Origin: Flavimaricola sp.
GTDB taxonomy: Bacteria > Pseudomonadota > Alphaproteobacteria > Rhodobacterales > Rhodobacteraceae
Direction: 5' to 3'
NCBI GenBank assembly: GCA_023300365.1
Contig: JALZWD010000157.1
Location: 1-6,162, forward strand
Length of the DNA: 6,162 bases
Position numbers and translations under genes: made by a program. How positions within the stretch are numbered: the first letter of the stretch is position 1; each line of letters starts with the position of its first letter. A model generated the notes under the pieces. The model saw only the letters and a program-made list of their open reading frames with translations, ran no database searches and had not been told where the DNA came from. This document shows positions 1 through 5,947 of the stretch, piece after piece.

Positions 1-654
1 CCGCGTTTCCCCGAATGGACCGAAACCAGCCAGATCAAGGAATTCGCCGACGAAGTCCGTGACCGCACTGGCGGTATTCCCATTGGCTATAAACTCTCTG
101 CACAACACATCGAAAAAGATATTGATGCGGCCCTCGCTGTTGGCGTCGATTACGTCATCTTGGACGGTCGTGGCGGCGGCACAGGGGCCGCGCCGGTCAT
201 TTTCCGCGATAATATCTCGGTCCCAACGATCCCCGCATTGGCTCGCGCCCGCAGGCATTTGGATAAACTCGGGCGCAGCGACGTGACGCTTGTGATCACC
301 GGCGGCCTGCGCAAACCGGCCGACTTTATCAAGGCAATGGCGATGGGTGCCGATGCAATCGCGGTGTCCAATTCTGCGATGCAGGCAATTGGGTGTCTGG
401 CGATGCGGGCGTGCCATACCAACAATTGCCCCGTTGGGATCGCAACCCAAAAGCCTCATCTGGTTAACCGACTGGTGGCCGAGAAATCCGCCCGGCAACT
501 TGCCAATTTCTTTGAGGCCAGCGTTGAGCTGATGCAGGTCATGGCGCGTGCCTGCGGGCATGACCACCTGTCAAAATTTAACAACGACGATTTAACGACT
601 TGGAAAAAAGAAATGGCCGCGATTTCTGGCGTGGCATTCGGAGGAGTAGCATAG
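1..654 (+). CDS. FMN-binding glutamate synthase family protein, C-terminal part (GltB-C/GlxD/MgsC-like), 5' end outside window
   Basis: The reading frame is open from base 1 to the TAG at 652-654, giving 217 visible residues; the start lies upstream. The fragment matches the C-terminal half of the (beta/alpha)8 FMN domain of glutamate synthases. It shows a glycine-rich GGGTGAAP loop near visible residue 60, then ITGGLRKPADFIKAMAMGAD, then the iron-sulphur signature with cysteines spaced C-x5-C-x4-C inside GCLAMRACHTNNCPVG. In GltB those three cysteines bind the [3Fe-4S] cluster, so this protein should carry FMN and [3Fe-4S] and reduce an imine or 2-oxoacid adduct. The tail (RACGHDHL, DDLTTWK) is of the type seen in stand-alone GlxD/MgsC-like proteins rather than full-length GltB, which would continue into a GXGXG domain. 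It is cytosolic by appearance. It abuts the Rieske-TPP gene with no spacer, so the two are very likely co-translated. The true substrate is not known from the sequence. Confidence 0.9.
   Translation, partial: PRFPEWTETSQIKEFADEVRDRTGGIPIGYKLSAQHIEKDIDAALAVGVDYVILDGRGGGTGAAPVIFRDNISVPTIPALARARRHLDKLGRSDVTLVITGGLRKPADFIKAMAMGADAIAVSNSAMQAIGCLAMRACHTNNCPVGIATQKPHLVNRLVAEKSARQLANFFEASVELMQVMARACGHDHLSKFNNDDLTTWKKEMAAISGVAFGGVA
640..646 (+). promoter_or_regulatory. Strong Shine-Dalgarno GGAGGAG inside the end of the upstream gene
   Basis: GGAGGAG lies 8 bases before the ATG at 655 and is embedded in the last codons of the FMN protein. It fixes the start of the Rieske-TPP gene and indicates tight translational coupling, because the ribosome ending at 652-654 sits directly on this site. 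Confidence 0.8.
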
Positions 655-2646
655 ATGGGACAACAAACAGAAAATGCGAACCTTGATTGGATTTCGGTTG
701 GCCACGTCGACGACCTGCCCGAGGGCCGCGTCAAAACGGTAACTGCGCGCACAACATCGATTTGTCTTGTGCACTTTGACGGCCAGTGGTCGGCGATGAA
801 CAACCATTGCCCGCACCAAAAAGGGCCGCTTGGCGAAGGTTCCATCGAAAAAGGTGTTGATGACAAATGTTGGATCAGGTGCCCATGGCATGGATGGGAC
901 TTTGACCCATTAACCGGCAAACCACCCGGCGGACACGAAGATAGCGGCCAAGAAATCTACCCAATCGATATCCGCGACGGCGAGATTTTTGTGGGCCTCG
1001 AGGCCGAGCCGCCCCACACCCGCACCGTCACCGACGTGATGGTTGAGACAATGACAAACTGGGGTGTGCAATCCGTCTTTGGCATGGTCGGGCACTCCAA
1101 CCTTGGGTTGGCAGATGCGATCCGGCTCTCGGTCATTGACAAAAAGCTAAAGTACTACGGCATCCGTCACGAAGGCGCCGCCGCCTTCGCCGCATCGGCC
1201 TATGGCAAACTCACCGGCAAACCCGCCGCATGCCTCACCATCGCGGGCCCCGGCGCGACCAACCTTTTGACGGGTATGTGGGATGCCAAAGTAGACCGCG
1301 CACCCATCCTTGCCCTCACCGGACAGGTTCAAACCCAAGTGTTCGGCCCCGGCGCATTCCAAGACATTGACCTCAAGTCTGCCTTTGATGCGGTGGCGCA
1401 ATTTTCACAACCTGTGCTCAGTTCATCAAACCACGCTGAGCTGATGTCGCTGGCCTGCAAAAACGCGATCGTCAACCAAGATGTGGCACACCTCATTTTC
1501 CCCGACGATATGCAAACCAATCCATCAGATGCCCCCGCAGGTGGCCCCACAGGCCGCATGGGTGGAACACGCGTCACCCCGTCCAAGGATGACATCGACG
1601 CGGCGGTCTCTTTGTTGAATTCCGCCAAACGGCCGATGATTGTGGTTGGGCACGGCGCCTACGATGCCCGCGAGCAGATCATCGCTCTTGCCGAAAAGAT
1701 CGGCGCACCTGTCGTCACCACCTTCAAGGCCAAGGGCTTGGTCCCCGACAGCCACCCCCTTGGCGCCGGTGTTCTTGGCCGCTCAGGCACGCCAATCGCC
1801 AGCTGGTTCATGAACGAAGCAGATGTGATTGTGGCCTTTGGTGCCAGCTTCTCAAACCACACCGGGATCGCGCTCAAGGAAAACATCATCCAAGTCGATT
1901 ACGACAGGATGCAACTGGGCAAATTCCATCCCGTCAAAGTCCCGGTTTGGGGCGAGATCGGCGCATTTTGTGACGCCGCCGCAAGCCAGATCAAACCGCA
2001 CGCCGAGGCCGACAACCAAGTTGACGAGGTTGCCGATCGCTGGCGCATTTGGCGCGACGAAAAACAACGCCGCTTGGCCGAAGAACACGGCGCGGGCATC
2101 CATTCGTTCGCAATCTTTGACGCGCTGGGCAAGCTTGTCCCTGACGATACAATTTTTGCCGTGGACGTGGGCAACAACACCTATTCCTTTGGCCGCTACC
2201 TTGAAACAAAGGGCACACAACGTGTGTTGATGTCTGGGTATCTTGGATCGATTGGCTTCGGGTTCCCTGCGGGTATGGGCGCATGGGCGGCCACCCAAGA
2301 CGTCGAGGCCCTCAAGGGGCGCAAAGTGGTCTCGATCTCGGGGGATGGCGGCTTTGGCCAATATCCGATGGATCTGACGACTGCCGTCAAATACGGCATG
2401 GATGTCACGCATATCCTGCTCCACAACGGCCAATTGGGCAAAATCTCCAAAGAACAGCGCTCGGGTGAATGGCCAGTTTGGGAAACCGACCTCGTCAATC
2501 CCTCCTTCGCCGCCTTTGCCAAACTATGCGGCGCGCATGGTCAAAAGGTCGTCAAAACCGAAGACATCGCGGCGGCCATCGAAAAGGCGCTCGCGGTCGA
2601 TGGCCCCGCTTTGGTCGAGATCATGACGGACGCGGAGTTGGTTTAA
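655..2646 (+). CDS. Rieske [2Fe-2S] domain fused to a thiamine-pyrophosphate-dependent enzyme
   Basis: The product has 663 residues, against roughly 550-600 for an ordinary TPP enzyme of the acetolactate synthase/pyruvate oxidase type; the extra length is an N-terminal Rieske domain (about 10-118). The Rieske ligands are visible as C52-P-H54 and C76-P-W-H79, followed by GWDFDPLTG. There are no extra disulphide cysteines next to the ligands, so it is of the soluble ferredoxin/oxygenase type rather than the bc1 type. From about 122 the TPP enzyme follows. The pyrimidine-binding domain has the catalytic glutamate E173 in RHEGAAAFAASAYGKLTG and the AGPGATNLL loop. A central domain lies around 310-445. 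The pyrophosphate-binding domain has G563-D564-G565, 25 residues, then N591 (the GDG-x25-N motif binding Mg and TPP). All catalytic landmarks are intact, so this should be an active 2-oxoacid decarboxylase, carboligase or oxidase. The substrate cannot be told. The Rieske cluster could accept electrons from the TPP intermediate, which is inference. It is the second gene of the operon. Confidence 0.92.
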   Translation: MGQQTENANLDWISVGHVDDLPEGRVKTVTARTTSICLVHFDGQWSAMNNHCPHQKGPLGEGSIEKGVDDKCWIRCPWHGWDFDPLTGKPPGGHEDSGQEIYPIDIRDGEIFVGLEAEPPHTRTVTDVMVETMTNWGVQSVFGMVGHSNLGLADAIRLSVIDKKLKYYGIRHEGAAAFAASAYGKLTGKPAACLTIAGPGATNLLTGMWDAKVDRAPILALTGQVQTQVFGPGAFQDIDLKSAFDAVAQFSQPVLSSSNHAELMSLACKNAIVNQDVAHLIFPDDMQTNPSDAPAGGPTGRMGGTRVTPSKDDIDAAVSLLNSAKRPMIVVGHGAYDAREQIIALAEKIGAPVVTTFKAKGLVPDSHPLGAGVLGRSGTPIASWFMNEADVIVAFGASFSNHTGIALKENIIQVDYDRMQLGKFHPVKVPVWGEIGAFCDAAASQIKPHAEADNQVDEVADRWRIWRDEKQRRLAEEHGAGIHSFAIFDALGKLVPDDTIFAVDVGNNTYSFGRYLETKGTQRVLMSGYLGSIGFGFPAGMGAWAATQDVEALKGRKVVSISGDGGFGQYPMDLTTAVKYGMDVTHILLHNGQLGKISKEQRSGEWPVWETDLVNPSFAAFAKLCGAHGQKVVKTEDIAAAIEKALAVDGPALVEIMTDAELV

Positions 2647-2649
2647 CCC

Positions 2650-3294
2650 ATGTCGGCGTCGCTTACCCTTCTTGTCATCCTTGCGGTGTCGTTGCTTGTC
2701 GTGCGTATCGGCGGCACGGCACTGCGGCTGACGGGAATGTCGCTTGATGCGGCGCGGTTTCAAAGCATATCGGCGCTAACCGGCACAGGCTTCACAACCC
2801 AAGAGGCCGAAACAACAATGCACCATCCGCTCAGGCGGAAGGTGCTTATTGGCCTGATGTTCGCAGGGCATCTTGGCATCGTGTCATTGGCGTCCGCCGT
2901 CATCCTCGGCGTGTCCGCGACACAGGCGGGCAATGTCCCTTGGACGATCCTCTACATGCTGCTCGCGATCATGGCCATTTGCGCCATTGCCGCAAGCGAC
3001 CGGTTGGACGCCACCGTATGTTTTCTGATCGAAGCCGCCTTAAACCGTCTCGGCTGGTTTGAGACTGGCCGTCACCTTATCTTGACCGAACTGCCAAACG
3101 GCATGCAAATGGCCGAACACACAGCACAGCAAGCCTGCGACGTGCAAATCGACACACTTGGCCTCACCGCCCTACAGCTCAACGATGGGCCAGTCGATGC
3201 GGGCACGATCCAACTTGCCAAAGGCGACAGGCTTTTGTGCTTTGGCGCGACCTCAGCACATTTGGAATTGAACGCCAAAACGGCAATAAATTAG
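2650..3294 (+). CDS. Small membrane protein with Trk/Ktr-like pore motif and TrkA_C-like tail
   Basis: The product has 214 residues. A hydrophobic segment at about 4-20 is followed by a re-entrant-type stretch, ARFQSISALTGTGFTTQEAE (35-54), in which the TGTGFTT core resembles the selectivity loops of Trk/Ktr potassium transporters. Two more membrane segments follow at about 65-88 and 97-116. The last 75 or so residues look soluble and resemble a TrkA_C (RCK_C) domain: a GLTALQL strand, then AGTIQLAKGDRLLCFG near 183-200. The sequence resembles a widespread bacterial family annotated as 'TrkA C-terminal domain protein'; its transport activity has not been established to my knowledge. No NAD-binding TrkA_N domain is present. 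The ATG is 3 bases after the stop of the Rieske-TPP gene, with a weak GGAG at 2634-2637 (12 bases away), so it should be expressed with that gene. A role in potassium or ligand-gated ion flow is inference. Confidence 0.75.
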   Translation: MSASLTLLVILAVSLLVVRIGGTALRLTGMSLDAARFQSISALTGTGFTTQEAETTMHHPLRRKVLIGLMFAGHLGIVSLASAVILGVSATQAGNVPWTILYMLLAIMAICAIAASDRLDATVCFLIEAALNRLGWFETGRHLILTELPNGMQMAEHTAQQACDVQIDTLGLTALQLNDGPVDAGTIQLAKGDRLLCFGATSAHLELNAKTAIN

Positions 3295-3303
3295 CCCAAC
3301 CAC

Positions 3304-3325
3304 CCCAACGCGATCTCTTGTTGGG
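3304..3325. repeat. Inverted repeat CCCAAC / GTTGGG just after the operon
   Basis: CCCAAC (3304-3309) and GTTGGG (3320-3325) are perfect complements around a 10-base loop, starting 10 bases after the stop at 3294. There is no T-run behind it, so it is at best a weak terminator or mRNA-end stabiliser, and may be chance. Confidence 0.3.
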
Positions 3326-3334
3326 ACGGCTTCA

Positions 3335-3373
3335 TGTCACCTCCCGTGACACTGCGCTGCGCACAATGCTAAT
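3335..3373 (+). promoter_or_regulatory. Candidate promoter with overlapping palindromic operator for the dehydratase gene
   Basis: TGTCAC-ctccc-GTGACA (3335-3351) is a perfect palindrome with 6-base arms. Its right arm, GTGACA, also matches the -35 consensus at 5 of 6 positions. Sixteen bases later GCTAAT (3368-3373) matches the -10 consensus at 4 of 6. Transcription would begin near 3380, leaving a leader of about 36 bases. A repressor bound to the palindrome would block the -35 region, an arrangement common for sugar-acid catabolic genes. The overlap is seen in the sequence; the function is inferred. Confidence 0.4.
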
Positions 3374-3402
3374 GTTGCGGAAAAGACAGCGCCAAATTTT
3401 CC

Positions 3403-3407
3403 AAGGA
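3403..3407 (+). promoter_or_regulatory. Shine-Dalgarno AAGGA that selects the ATG at 3416
   Basis: AAGGA is 8 bases from the ATG at 3416 but only 2 bases from the in-frame TTG at 3410. The ATG is therefore the better start, shortening the longest open frame by two residues. Confidence 0.7.
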
Positions 3408-3415
3408 TCTTGCCC

Positions 3416-5146
3416 ATGCCGAAAAAGCCCCAAGACCTGCGCTCGGCCCGTTGGTTCGCCCCTGATGATCTGCGCTCAATGGGCCATCGCAGCCGGGCGA
3501 TGCAGATGGGATGGACCGACGAAGATTGGCAGGGCAAACCGATTATCGCGATCATCAACACATGGTCCGATCTGTCGCCTTGTCACCATCACCTGCGCGA
3601 CCGCGCAGATTGGGTAAAACGCGGCATCCTTCAGGCCGGCGGAACCCCCGCCGAATTGCCCGTGCACGATTTTGCCGAACAATTCCTCAAACCCACCTCG
3701 ATGCTCTACCGCAATATGGGCGCGATGGAGGTCGAGGAAACCCTGCGCAGCCACCCCGTTGACGGCGTGGTGCTCATGGGCGGCTGCGATAAATCCACGC
3801 CCGCACTGGTGATGGGGGCCGTCTCAATGGGCCTGCCGTTCCTCTTTTTGCCTGCGGGCGCGATGATCCGCGGCAATTATGCGGGGCAAAAGCTGGGGTC
3901 GGGCACCGACGTTTGGAAATATTGGGACGAGCGCCGCGCAGGCAAGATCGGCAAAGACGAATGGGACGGCGTCCAAGGCGGCATTGCACGGTCTTACGGC
4001 ACATGCATGACGATGGGCACCGCCTCCACGATGATGTCGATCGCCGAGGGCTTTGGCCTCACGCTCCCCGGTGCCTCGTCGATCCCCGCGCCCGATGCCG
4101 CACACAAACGCATGTCGGCCGCCTGTGGTCGCCGCATCGTCGATATGGTCTGGGAGGACCTCACGCCCGACAAGATCATCACCGAACAGTCCACGCGCAA
4201 CGCCGTCACCGTTGCCATGGCGACGGGCTGCTCTACCAACGCCATCATCCACCTCATCGCCATGGCCCGCCGCGCGGGCGTACCACTCGGGCTTGACGAC
4301 ATCGACGCCATTGGCCGCACCACGCCTGTCATTGCCAACATCCGCCCCTCGGGCTCGGAATACCTGATGGAAGATTTCTTCTATGCCGGCGGTCTGCCCG
4401 CCCTAATGGCCGAGCTGGGCGACAAACTTGATCTGTCGGTCACCACCGTCACTGGCCATAGCTTGGCCGATGACCTCAAGGGCGCCAAAAATCACAACAC
4501 AGACGTCATCCGCCCCCTCTCTAACCCCGTCTATTCCGAAGGCTCGCTCGCGGTCCTGCGCGGCAACCTTGCCCCCGATGGCGCTGTGATCAAACCCGCC
4601 GCAATGGACGCCAAATTCCAAACCCACCGCGGCCCCGCCATCGTCGCAGACAGCTATGACGCGCTTAAACAAATCATCAACGACGAAGATTATCCCATGA
4701 CACCCGACAGCGTGCTTGTGTTGCGCAACGCGGGCCCCAAGGGCGGCCCCGGCATGCCCGAATGGGGGATGATCCCGATGCCAAAGGCGCTCTTAAAACA
4801 GGGCCACCGCGACATGGTGCGATTGTCAGATGCCCGTATGTCGGGCACGTCGTTTGGGGCCTGTATCCTGCACGTAGCCCCCGAGGCCTTTATCGGCGGC
4901 CCTCTCGCGCTTTTGCAAACGGGCGATATGATCGACCTAGATGTGCCCAACCGACGGCTCAATATGGATGTCTCTGACGCCGAGCTGGCCAAACGGCGCG
5001 CCGCATGGACACAGCCCAAACAACGCTACGAACGCGGCTTTGGCTGGATGTTTGCACAGCATATCGAACAGGCCGACAAAGGATGCGATTTTGATTTTCT
5101 GCGCACCGAATTCGGCGCCGCCGTCCCCGAACCTGAGATCAACTAA
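3416..5146 (+). CDS. IlvD/Edd-family sugar-acid dehydratase, probably L-arabonate dehydratase-like
   Basis: The product has 576 residues, the usual size of the pentonate-dehydratase branch of the IlvD/Edd family (the Rhizobium leguminosarum L-arabonate dehydratase is about 579). These enzymes remove water from an aldonic acid to give a 2-keto-3-deoxy acid, using a [2Fe-2S] cluster and Mg in the cytosol. The three cluster ligands are seen as C56 (SPCHHH), C124 (GGCDKST) and C197 (YGTCMTMGTAST). D125 is a metal ligand, K126 the lysine that is carbamylated in relatives, and S476 (RMSGTSFG) the expected catalytic serine. Spacings fit the arabonate enzyme with a constant shift of three for the Cys and Lys positions. 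True dihydroxy-acid dehydratase (IlvD) is less likely, and xylonate, galactonate or fuconate are possible alternative substrates. It stands apart from the upstream operon behind its own candidate promoter. No sugar transporter or aldolase is visible in the window to settle the pathway. No truncation is seen. Confidence 0.93.
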   Translation: MPKKPQDLRSARWFAPDDLRSMGHRSRAMQMGWTDEDWQGKPIIAIINTWSDLSPCHHHLRDRADWVKRGILQAGGTPAELPVHDFAEQFLKPTSMLYRNMGAMEVEETLRSHPVDGVVLMGGCDKSTPALVMGAVSMGLPFLFLPAGAMIRGNYAGQKLGSGTDVWKYWDERRAGKIGKDEWDGVQGGIARSYGTCMTMGTASTMMSIAEGFGLTLPGASSIPAPDAAHKRMSAACGRRIVDMVWEDLTPDKIITEQSTRNAVTVAMATGCSTNAIIHLIAMARRAGVPLGLDDIDAIGRTTPVIANIRPSGSEYLMEDFFYAGGLPALMAELGDKLDLSVTTVTGHSLADDLKGAKNHNTDVIRPLSNPVYSEGSLAVLRGNLAPDGAVIKPAAMDAKFQTHRGPAIVADSYDALKQIINDEDYPMTPDSVLVLRNAGPKGGPGMPEWGMIPMPKALLKQGHRDMVRLSDARMSGTSFGACILHVAPEAFIGGPLALLQTGDMIDLDVPNRRLNMDVSDAELAKRRAAWTQPKQRYERGFGWMFAQHIEQADKGCDFDFLRTEFGAAVPEPEIN

Positions 5147-5183
5147 AACCACGTTTACCGACCCGGCGCGAAACAAACCAAAT

Positions 5184-5203
5184 ACCTGTACACATGTCCC
5201 TAG
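5184..5203 (+). repeat. TGTACA-type element, copy A
   Basis: ACCTGTACACA (5184-5194) recurs exactly in inverted orientation in copy B. The stretch 5187-5203, ending in GTCCCTAG, also matches 5494-5510 directly at 14 of 17 positions. ATACCTGT at 5182-5189 is shared with copy C. Confidence 0.55.
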
Positions 5204-5211
5204 GCTAATTT

Positions 5212-5232
5212 GGGATTCGGAAAAGAATCGCC
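5212..5232. repeat. Hairpin whose arms are two GANTC methylation sites
   Basis: GATTC (5214-5218) and GAATC (5225-5229) are complementary around GGAAAA. Two more G-C pairs follow after a one-base bulge. Each arm is a CcrM-type GANTC site. There is no T-run, so it is not a standard terminator for the dehydratase gene, whose stop lies about 65 bases upstream. Confidence 0.4.
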
Positions 5233-5288
5233 CCTTGCAAAAGTAACCGCAAAATTTGCTTTCACACCATCAGCCCCCGAAAGTGCCC

Positions 5289-5298
5289 AAAAATTAGG
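5289..5298 (+). repeat. AAAAATTAGG direct repeat, copy 1
   Basis: The same 10 bases recur exactly at 5619-5628 in the same orientation. The two copies bracket the segment holding both perfect DnaA boxes. Confidence 0.4.
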
Positions 5299-5361
5299 CA
5301 TTCAAGCGTGGGTCCTGTATTTGCTTCATAATTCATTAACTATTCGGAGTTACCGACAGAG

Positions 5362-5370
5362 TTATCCACA
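5362..5370 (+). promoter_or_regulatory. DnaA box, perfect match TTATCCACA
   Basis: Exact match to the high-affinity DnaA consensus. It lies directly downstream of an AT-rich patch (5318-5345) that could serve as an unwinding element. Confidence 0.7.
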
Positions 5371-5376
5371 CAATAC

Positions 5377-5397
5377 GGGGAAAAATATAGTTTCCCC
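5377..5397. repeat. Perfect 7-bp hairpin GGGGAAA / TTTCCCC
   Basis: GGGGAAA (5377-5383) and TTTCCCC (5391-5397) pair around a 7-base AT-rich loop, six bases after the DnaA box at 5362-5370. There is no T-run after either arm, and no gene in view ends close to it. Confidence 0.5.
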
Positions 5398-5458
5398 AGA
5401 GCTTGCTTTCCCACGCCCGAACATGACTCACTCTTTGGCCGCTGGAATTGTGACACCA

Positions 5459-5492
5459 TTGCTAAGCGTCGCAGACCCTAGTTTTGCTAAGC
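5459..5492 (+). repeat. Two TTGCTAAGC direct repeats
   Basis: TTGCTAAGC occurs at 5459-5467 and again at 5484-5492, starts 25 bases apart. The second copy runs straight into TGTACA element B. Confidence 0.4.
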
Positions 5493-5493
5493 T

Positions 5494-5510
5494 TGTGTAC
5501 AGGTCCCTAG
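5494..5510 (+). repeat. TGTACA-type element, copy B
   Basis: TGTGTACAGGT (5494-5504) is the exact reverse complement of ACCTGTACACA in copy A. It is followed, as in copy A, by the bases completing GTCCCTAG. It lies between the two perfect DnaA boxes. Confidence 0.55.
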
Positions 5511-5580
5511 CGTCGTTTTTGCCCTCCACCAAAACACACGCCGCCTTCTCAATTGCGCATCTTCAAATCTATCCCCCGAT

Positions 5581-5590
5581 GCGCATGCGC
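5581..5590. repeat. Palindrome GCGCATGCGC beside a DnaA box
   Basis: Perfect 10-base palindrome ending one base before the minus-strand DnaA box at 5592-5600. TGCGCAT also occurs at 5554-5560. Confidence 0.35.
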
Positions 5591-5591
5591 C

Positions 5592-5600
5592 TGTGGATAA
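5592..5600 (-). promoter_or_regulatory. DnaA box, perfect match on minus strand
   Basis: TGTGGATAA on the plus strand is the exact complement of TTATCCACA. It faces the box at 5362 and begins one base after the palindrome GCGCATGCGC. Confidence 0.7.
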
Positions 5601-5618
5601 CACTGTCAGCAACTTTGA

Positions 5619-5628
5619 AAAAATTAGG
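5619..5628 (+). repeat. AAAAATTAGG direct repeat, copy 2
   Basis: Exact same-orientation copy of 5289-5298, about 20 bases past the second perfect DnaA box. Confidence 0.4.
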
Positions 5629-5761
5629 ATCGCAAGACGGCATACCTCCAAGCGGCCTCAGCACCTCAACGTGCATAGGTTGCAATATCTTGAAAAATAA
5701 CAGCTAAAATTGAAGCTCTGCGCGATTGACACCCGACCCCCAAAGACAGCATCGCCCCAAT

Positions 5762-5777
5762 ATACCTGTGTACAAGG
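5762..5777 (+). repeat. TGTACA-type element, copy C
   Basis: ATACCTGTGTACAAGG shares ATACCTGT with copy A and TGTGTACA with copy B. The GTCCCTAG tail of the other copies is not kept. Confidence 0.45.
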
Positions 5778-5869
5778 TTCGGGGGTCGGTCATTCTATGG
5801 CAAATGGGCAAGCCGACGAATGCGGTGAAACATCGCGTAAAATCGCCGAAATATTGGAGCGTGCCGGGC

Positions 5870-5878
5870 GTATCCACA
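5870..5878 (+). promoter_or_regulatory. Possible weak DnaA box GTATCCACA
   Basis: One mismatch (first base) to the consensus. Supported mainly by the two perfect boxes in the same region. Confidence 0.35.
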
Positions 5879-5947
5879 GGCTCGCTTACAAAATGCTCAA
5901 ACGCCACGCGGATCTCTTGTTCAAATTACGCCTTGTCACGTCATGCC

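Larger units (their letters stand above)
5147..5947. other. Gene-poor, A/T-richer intergenic region with DnaA boxes: candidate replication origin
   Basis: About 800 bases between convergent genes carry no reading frame with family features or the strong third-position C/G bias of the neighbours. The stretch contains two exact DnaA boxes in opposite orientation, a near-match box, three TGTACA-type elements, several 9-10 base direct repeats, a 7-bp hairpin and AT-rich patches at 5318-5345 and 5689-5714. This is the composition expected of a bacterial origin. A DnaA-titrating or DnaA-regulated locus is the main alternative. No replication or partition gene is in view, so chromosome and secondary replicon cannot be told apart. 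Confidence 0.5.

Noticed and set aside
1852..2433. 193-codon minus-strand frame inside the Rieske-TPP gene
   Set aside because: It is the antisense shadow of a gene with intact catalytic motifs; such frames are common in GC-rich coding DNA.
3410..3412. TTG as start of the dehydratase
   Set aside because: It is only 2 bases from the AAGGA site; the ATG at 3416 has proper spacing.
3824..4252. 142-codon minus-strand frame inside the dehydratase gene
   Set aside because: Antisense shadow of a well-conserved family gene.
5210..5707. 165-codon plus-strand open frame across the origin-like region
   Set aside because: It starts with TTG without a ribosome site, shows no third-position C/G bias, has no recognisable motif, and runs through the DnaA boxes and repeats.
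5726..5731. Exact -35 hexamer TTGACA
   Set aside because: No acceptable -10 hexamer lies 15-19 bases downstream; the next TA-rich stretch is about 29 bases away and there is no clear gene to serve.
5704..5907. Minus-strand 67-codon frame
   Set aside because: GTG start, unusual composition, no family resemblance; probably chance.
5147..5947. CRISPR array, insertion sequence or tRNA in the non-coding region
   Set aside because: Repeats are few, short and unevenly spaced; there is no transposase frame or terminal inverted repeat pair, and no cloverleaf could be seen by eye.
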